NCBI GenBank assembly: GCA_023525715.1
Contig: CM042015.1
Coordinates: 86,483,250-86,547,249, forward strand
DNA length: 64,000 nucleotides
Direction of reading: 5' to 3'
From: Cichorium intybus
Lineage: Eukaryota > Streptophyta > Magnoliopsida > Asterales > Asteraceae
Both the position numbers and the translations under genes were made by a program. The notes beneath the pieces were generated by a model. It did not search any database. It saw only the letters and a list, made by a program, of their open reading frames with translations, and was not told the DNA's origin. Of the stretch, positions 60,356 through 64,000 are shown one piece after another; the first letter of the stretch is position 1; every line of letters starts with the position of its first letter.

Positions 60356-61239
60356 CATGGATTAGCATCAATTCACATTTTTCCTAAAGTAACTAGATTG
60401 GGATATTATTAAGTGTTCTAGTACTTTGAATCATTAACTTTTAGTGATTATTAGGTGGTCCTATCAAACATGTTCGGCTAACGACCCTCCACTGATCAGG
60501 CGAGCGGTGGGCGAGAGTGTTCACCCATTAGACCGCCATTTTATAGGCAGTCTCCTTATACCCACTTTATAGACCAGCTTCGTGAATGAGGCCTACTAAT
60601 GATTTGACTAACCATTTTAATCTTATACATATAATAATAACTCCCTAATTATAATATATATAAGATGTAATTTTTTAAACCATTTAAAAAAAAATTGTTT
60701 CTGGTTTATCTTTTAATTTATTGCCAATTTAAACTATTAAATTTCAAATTAAATTAAACCTTAAAATCGATTTTAATTATCTTTTAATTAACCAATTAAT
60801 TAAATTAATTAAATTTGATATTTTAAACATTTTAAAATATTTTAGGATTTATCTATTTAATTTTCGCCAATTTAAAGCAATTAAATTTTAAATTAAATTA
60901 AATCCTTGAATTATCTTTTAATTACCAATTAATTAAATTAATTCAAAAGTAGATAGGTTTTATCAAATTAATCAAATTAATTAAAACCTATCCTTATCCC
61001 CTAATTTTCGATTTTTAGGATAAAGGTTTTAAGGTTTATCTTTTAAACAATTTAAAGTTGCCAAAAATAGAATACCTTCTAAAACCTAGCCACAAAAATC
61101 GCCAAAAAAGAGGGGAGGGGCTAGGGTTTTCAAAACCCTAACCCTAATTGTCGATTTGCCCAAAATTAGGGTTTAGAGACTATAAACCCTAATTACAAGG
61201 AAAGCAGTTATAGCAATTTAACAAGAAAAACAACCAAAT

Positions 61240-61251
61240 GCTCTGATACCA
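61240..61251 (-). other. Primer binding site of the gag-only element
   Basis: On the minus strand TGGTATCAGAGC, one base from the 5' LTR. Confidence 0.9.
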
Positions 61252-61252
61252 C

Positions 61253-62036
61253 TGAAAGGTTTTCTGCAACTATGAACTAAAAATCCTAAGTTCACATGCA
61301 ACCTATATAGATCTAGGTTTTCTTCTAATTAAACATATAACATATCCTAGAAAGCCCAAAGAAATTAACTAAAAGAATAAAATAAGAAAAACCAACCTTT
61401 TAGGATTTCTTGGACACCAAGCAGCACAAATGTCCTGCCTCAAATGAAGTCACACCCTAGCTTGAGGCTTTGGCCAAAAATTCATTTAGAGAGAGTATAA
61501 AATTCGTGGTCCTAGGGTTAGGAAGAGTCTCCCTATTTATAGCCTCCACATGGTGATCAGATAATCGTTACAGATAAACCTTTTTGAATTCGAATTAAGA
61601 TAAACTATTATTTTAATCATTCAAACACCATTTATCTATAGTATATATATATATATATCGAAAATATATATATCTATATATATATTTTCGGCCACCACAT
61701 GGTCACTAACACTGCCACTTACTCAACTATCGAATAATTACAGTTTTAGTCCCTGCACCTTTAATTAATCAATTTAACTGCCAAATTAATTCCAATTAAT
61801 TCCAGAAAAATTTCTAATTAATTATTATAGTTTCTAATTAATATATTAACACTTAAATATATTAATAAACTATTTATTTAATTTCTATTGATTTATTAAT
61901 CACATAATAAATCAACCTTTCTCTCTACCGGACTTTCTGCCAATCCTCCAACTATGAGGGCAACCCAAATGGACTATGCTACTATTAATTAGGTAAATAC
62001 TAATTATTAGTCATGGCTTAGACACCTAATCCAACA
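61253..62036 (-). repeat. 5' LTR of the gag-only element
   Basis: 784 bp; pairs with 54416-55197 and is followed by TSD CTGTC. Confidence 0.93.
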
Positions 62037-62356
62037 CTGTCGACGCCTTTTGGATTTCTATGTCGGCTGTCTTCGCGATTTCTGTTGATCAACAGAAATT
62101 GATTTATGATATTAGGGATAGAGAGAGTGATAGAGGGAGAGGAAGAGACTTAGGCGACCTACCGATCCCGGAAAAATCAGATGCAGTTTGCCATTTTTTT
62201 GAGAAGACGATGTAGGCGAGGTGGGGAAGATGAGAGACGACGGGGAAGATAAGAAACGACGAGGTGCGGGAACTATACCTGTGGGCTTCTAGGGCAAAGG
62301 TGAATAGTGGCCCGTGCCACTGTGGGTAATGCCCAGTTCCGCCCCTGTCAAACAGA

Positions 62357-62574
62357 TAAAAGGAAACCGGTGATTGTTGCTTGTCACCACCTTCATTGGT
62401 TTTTTTCTCTTCTTTCTTCTCACTGCCGCCACCACCCTTTTTCTCTTCCTTACCGTTCTTGTCTTCCTCTTTCTTTGGTTCCGGATTTTGCTTCACGGTC
62501 ATGGCGTGTTTCCTGGTTCTCTTGTGCACGTATTTTACCAACTCCGCCGCCGGAAAAATCCGTTTCACCTCCAC
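62357..62574 (-). pseudogene. Heavy-metal-associated isoprenylated protein (HIPP-like) gene fragment
   Basis: On the minus strand from an acceptor-like CACAG at 62575 the frame reads VEVKRIFPAAELVKYVHKRT, then RKHAMTVKQNPEP, then a Lys/Glu/Gly-rich tract (KKEEDKNGKEEKKGGGGSEK). The second half of an HMA metal-binding domain followed by a charged linker is typical of plant HIPP proteins. The CxxC first half of the domain is not recognised upstream. At about 62350 the coding stretch meets the end of the small DNA transposon, so the C-terminal part is separated or lost. Probably a broken gene or captured fragment. Confidence 0.6.
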
Positions 62575-62699
62575 CTGTGAGCTCCCACAAATATCCAATA
62601 TTCCTCTGTCTCTCGATAAGTTGTAGAAAGCGGGAGTGGAGTGAAGGTTTGTATGGAAGAGAGAGAGAGAGACAACGTAGCGGGAAGGAAGAAGCATGA

Positions 62700-64000
62700 A
62701 GCAACACGTATAGAGGGCAGGTGGAAGCAGAAGACTGGTGAAAGAAGAGTACCCCGTAAAAACCCCCCAAACCCCCCCTTCCCCCCCAAAATCCTTCTAG
62801 AAACTTACGGTTTTTAATATATAAGGTAATGTACCAAAATGTAATAGTACAGGGAAGTGAAACATAAATACTTGAAACTATTCAGCATACGCAGCAAATG
62901 ATATAAATAGAAAGCGAAGTGATCACGTTGAAAGGGATGTCTCTTTGACAAAATAAATAAAAATGATTTAATATGACATGTTGCTAAAGTATATTATTTA
63001 GATATTAGACATACAAAATTATATTTAATAACTAAAATAGAAAAGTTAGGCATGCTATATATATACATGTATATTTTAAATCCACTATGATTTGTATTTT
63101 TAATACTTTGCGAATCATATTGGCTATTGCTACATATTTTATATACCAAGACGTGCACACCAGATCCACTTTTCTTATTTTTGCTTGGAACCGGTGTAAA
63201 TAAGGCCTCCTCCGTCCATGCTGATATATTTTACCAATAATAACTTATATGGTAACGGATTTTTTAAATTGTTTATATTTGGTCATTAAATTAATTTTTG
63301 TTTTTGATTTATCCATATATTTTTTAAAAATGTTCATATTTAATCATTTATGTTTTTTACACATATAACCATTAAACTAATAGTCATATTTATGGACAAA
63401 AAAACATAAATGACTGAATATAAACAATTTTAAAAAGTTTATGCGTAAATCAAGCACAAAATAAATTTAGTGACCAAATGTGAAGACCATTTGATCTCTA
63501 TTCTACCTTGTTAATCATGGGTTGAGATGATGAACTTGAATATTATTTTGAGTGTCTAACATGTTTTTTTGGATGGTATTAGATCATACTAAGTCACTGG
63601 AGTTGGTTAGATTGACAATAGGAATGATTTAGACTTGATATAGTGAGTTGTAAACACTTGAAAAACATTTTTAGTCATCAGATTTGTTGACTCGACAAGG
63701 CCCGGTCGAGTCAGATTTCCTTTGTTATTTAACTCGGTTGAGTTCATCCCCTGTTGGTGTTAGGTTTTGGTGACAACAAAAAAACGTAAAAGGCAACAGA
63801 ACAAACTCATAATCAAGGTCAAAACCCAAACAAGGATCACAAGTTCAACAAGTCATGCAACAAAATAAATCTAAAAGGAAGATTAGGATTTGTACTTTTA
63901 GATCTTGGATGAACTAGGGTCCAGATTGTCACCCCACTAATTAAAGTCACATCCCAAGGCAAGATCAAGGACACAATGCAATCAACTCCAAGCTCTATAT
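62700..64000. other. Terminal spacer, nothing recognised
   Basis: AT-rich. It contains the second copy of the dispersed repeat (about 63483-63553) and, at the very end, a TGTTGGTGTTAGG stretch that could start a retrotransposon beyond the window. Confidence 0.35.

Larger units (their letters stand above)
59885..61239 (-). other. Untranslated leader of the gag-only element
   Basis: Between primer site and gag start in the element's orientation. It contains copies 3 and 4 of the conserved hairpin, each within a much longer inverted repeat, followed by an AT-rich tract (about 60620-61010). This is where retroelement packaging and dimerisation signals normally lie. Confidence 0.6.
54416..62036 (-). 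mobile_element. Gag-only copia-like LTR element (TR-GAG type)
   Basis: 7621 bp, minus orientation, TSD CTGTC (54411-54415 and 62037-62041). The LTRs are 782 bp (54416-55197) and 784 bp (61253-62036), starting TGAAAGG and ending CCAACA. By eye they have about eight differences. The primer site, GCTCTGATACCA on the plus strand, is at 61240-61251, with purine tract AAGTGGGAGAC (minus strand) at 55197. The interior encodes only a copia-type Gag (59884-58961). About 3.7 kb downstream of gag has no pol. It is packed with short perfect hairpins. Gag-only LTR elements of this type are described as TR-GAG elements and depend on other elements for pol. Confidence 0.9.
53714..62349. mobile_element. Small DNA transposon (hAT-like ends) interrupted by the gag-only element
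   Basis: The left end CAGTGGCGGAAC (53717) and the right end GTTCCGCCCCTG (ending 62347) are inverted, and both continue with related GTGGCAC/GTGCCAC words. AAACAGA occurs at both outer flanks (53707-53713 and 62350-62356) and may be the duplication, though it is 7 bp and slightly offset from the inverted repeats. Without the copia-like insertion the element is about 1.0 kb. It contains short internal repeats (TATTGGAACTATTT twice at 53758-53850; ACAACCACA.TTC three times at 54095-54300). No transposase was seen. Confidence 0.45.

Noticed and set aside
62104..62789. Long overlapping frames on both strands
   Set aside because: Only the short HIPP-like stretch 62357-62574 has a recognisable protein pattern; the others are shadows in CT/GA-rich sequence.

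Overview
This is nuclear DNA from a flowering plant, most likely a eudicot. The evidence is intron-containing plant genes (an ERD4/OSCA3-type channel, a plastid-type DAD1-like lipase), plant LTR retrotransposons primed by initiator methionine tRNA, Mutator-like elements, SINEs and long AT/CT microsatellites. An Asteraceae (lettuce-like) origin is only a guess from the general look of the repeats. Two ordinary host genes look intact: an intronless class I phospholipase A1 (10241-11740, +) and a five-exon ERD4-like channel (17657-20586, -). Almost everything else is transposon-derived or unrecognised AT-rich spacer.

Layout. 0-5 kb: microsatellites, a SINE, a decayed GRF zinc-finger gene, a gypsy LTR remnant and a TRIM-like element. 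5.0-10.1 kb: a complete, very young chromovirus of CRM type (LTRs 374 bp with one visible difference, TSD TGAAT), inserted 95 bp upstream of the lipase start codon. 12.9-16.2 kb: a MITE, palindromic microsatellites and a decayed copia reverse transcriptase with a 135-bp tandem repeat. 17.6-20.6 kb: the ERD4-like gene. 21.8-25.8 kb: a MULE-type MITE and two Mutator-like elements with long inverted repeats, 9-10 bp target duplications and captured gene fragments (zinc-finger homeodomain; GRF zinc finger). 27.1-45.8 kb: a Tekay-type gypsy element (TSD AAAGG) whose otherwise open polyprotein is split by a second, younger LTR element (32256-41196, TSD GAAGA). 48-53 kb: MITE and MULE ends, a possible Helitron end and an unidentified exon-like cluster. 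53.7-62.3 kb: a small DNA transposon interrupted by a gag-only copia-like element (54416-62036, TSD CTGTC), all beside a heavy-metal-associated protein gene fragment.

Two things stand out. First, the nested element 32256-41196 has two 2973-bp LTRs and no gag or pol. Its interior holds, antisense to the element, an apparently intact four-exon gene for a 466-residue RWP-RK transcription-factor-like protein with its own TATA-like box. Its leader resembles that of the Tekay element it sits in, so it looks like a Tekay-dependent passenger carrying a transcription factor gene. Second, the gag-only element 54416-62036 is full of perfect short hairpins. Four copies of one conserved apical motif are each enclosed by different but self-complementary stems, the pattern expected of conserved RNA structure. 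Its gag frame also has a plausible 80-bp sense intron.

By LTR comparison by eye, the insertion order is: gag-only element oldest (about 1% different), then Tekay (about 0.3-0.4%), CRM (1 in 374) and the RWP-RK carrier (no difference seen).
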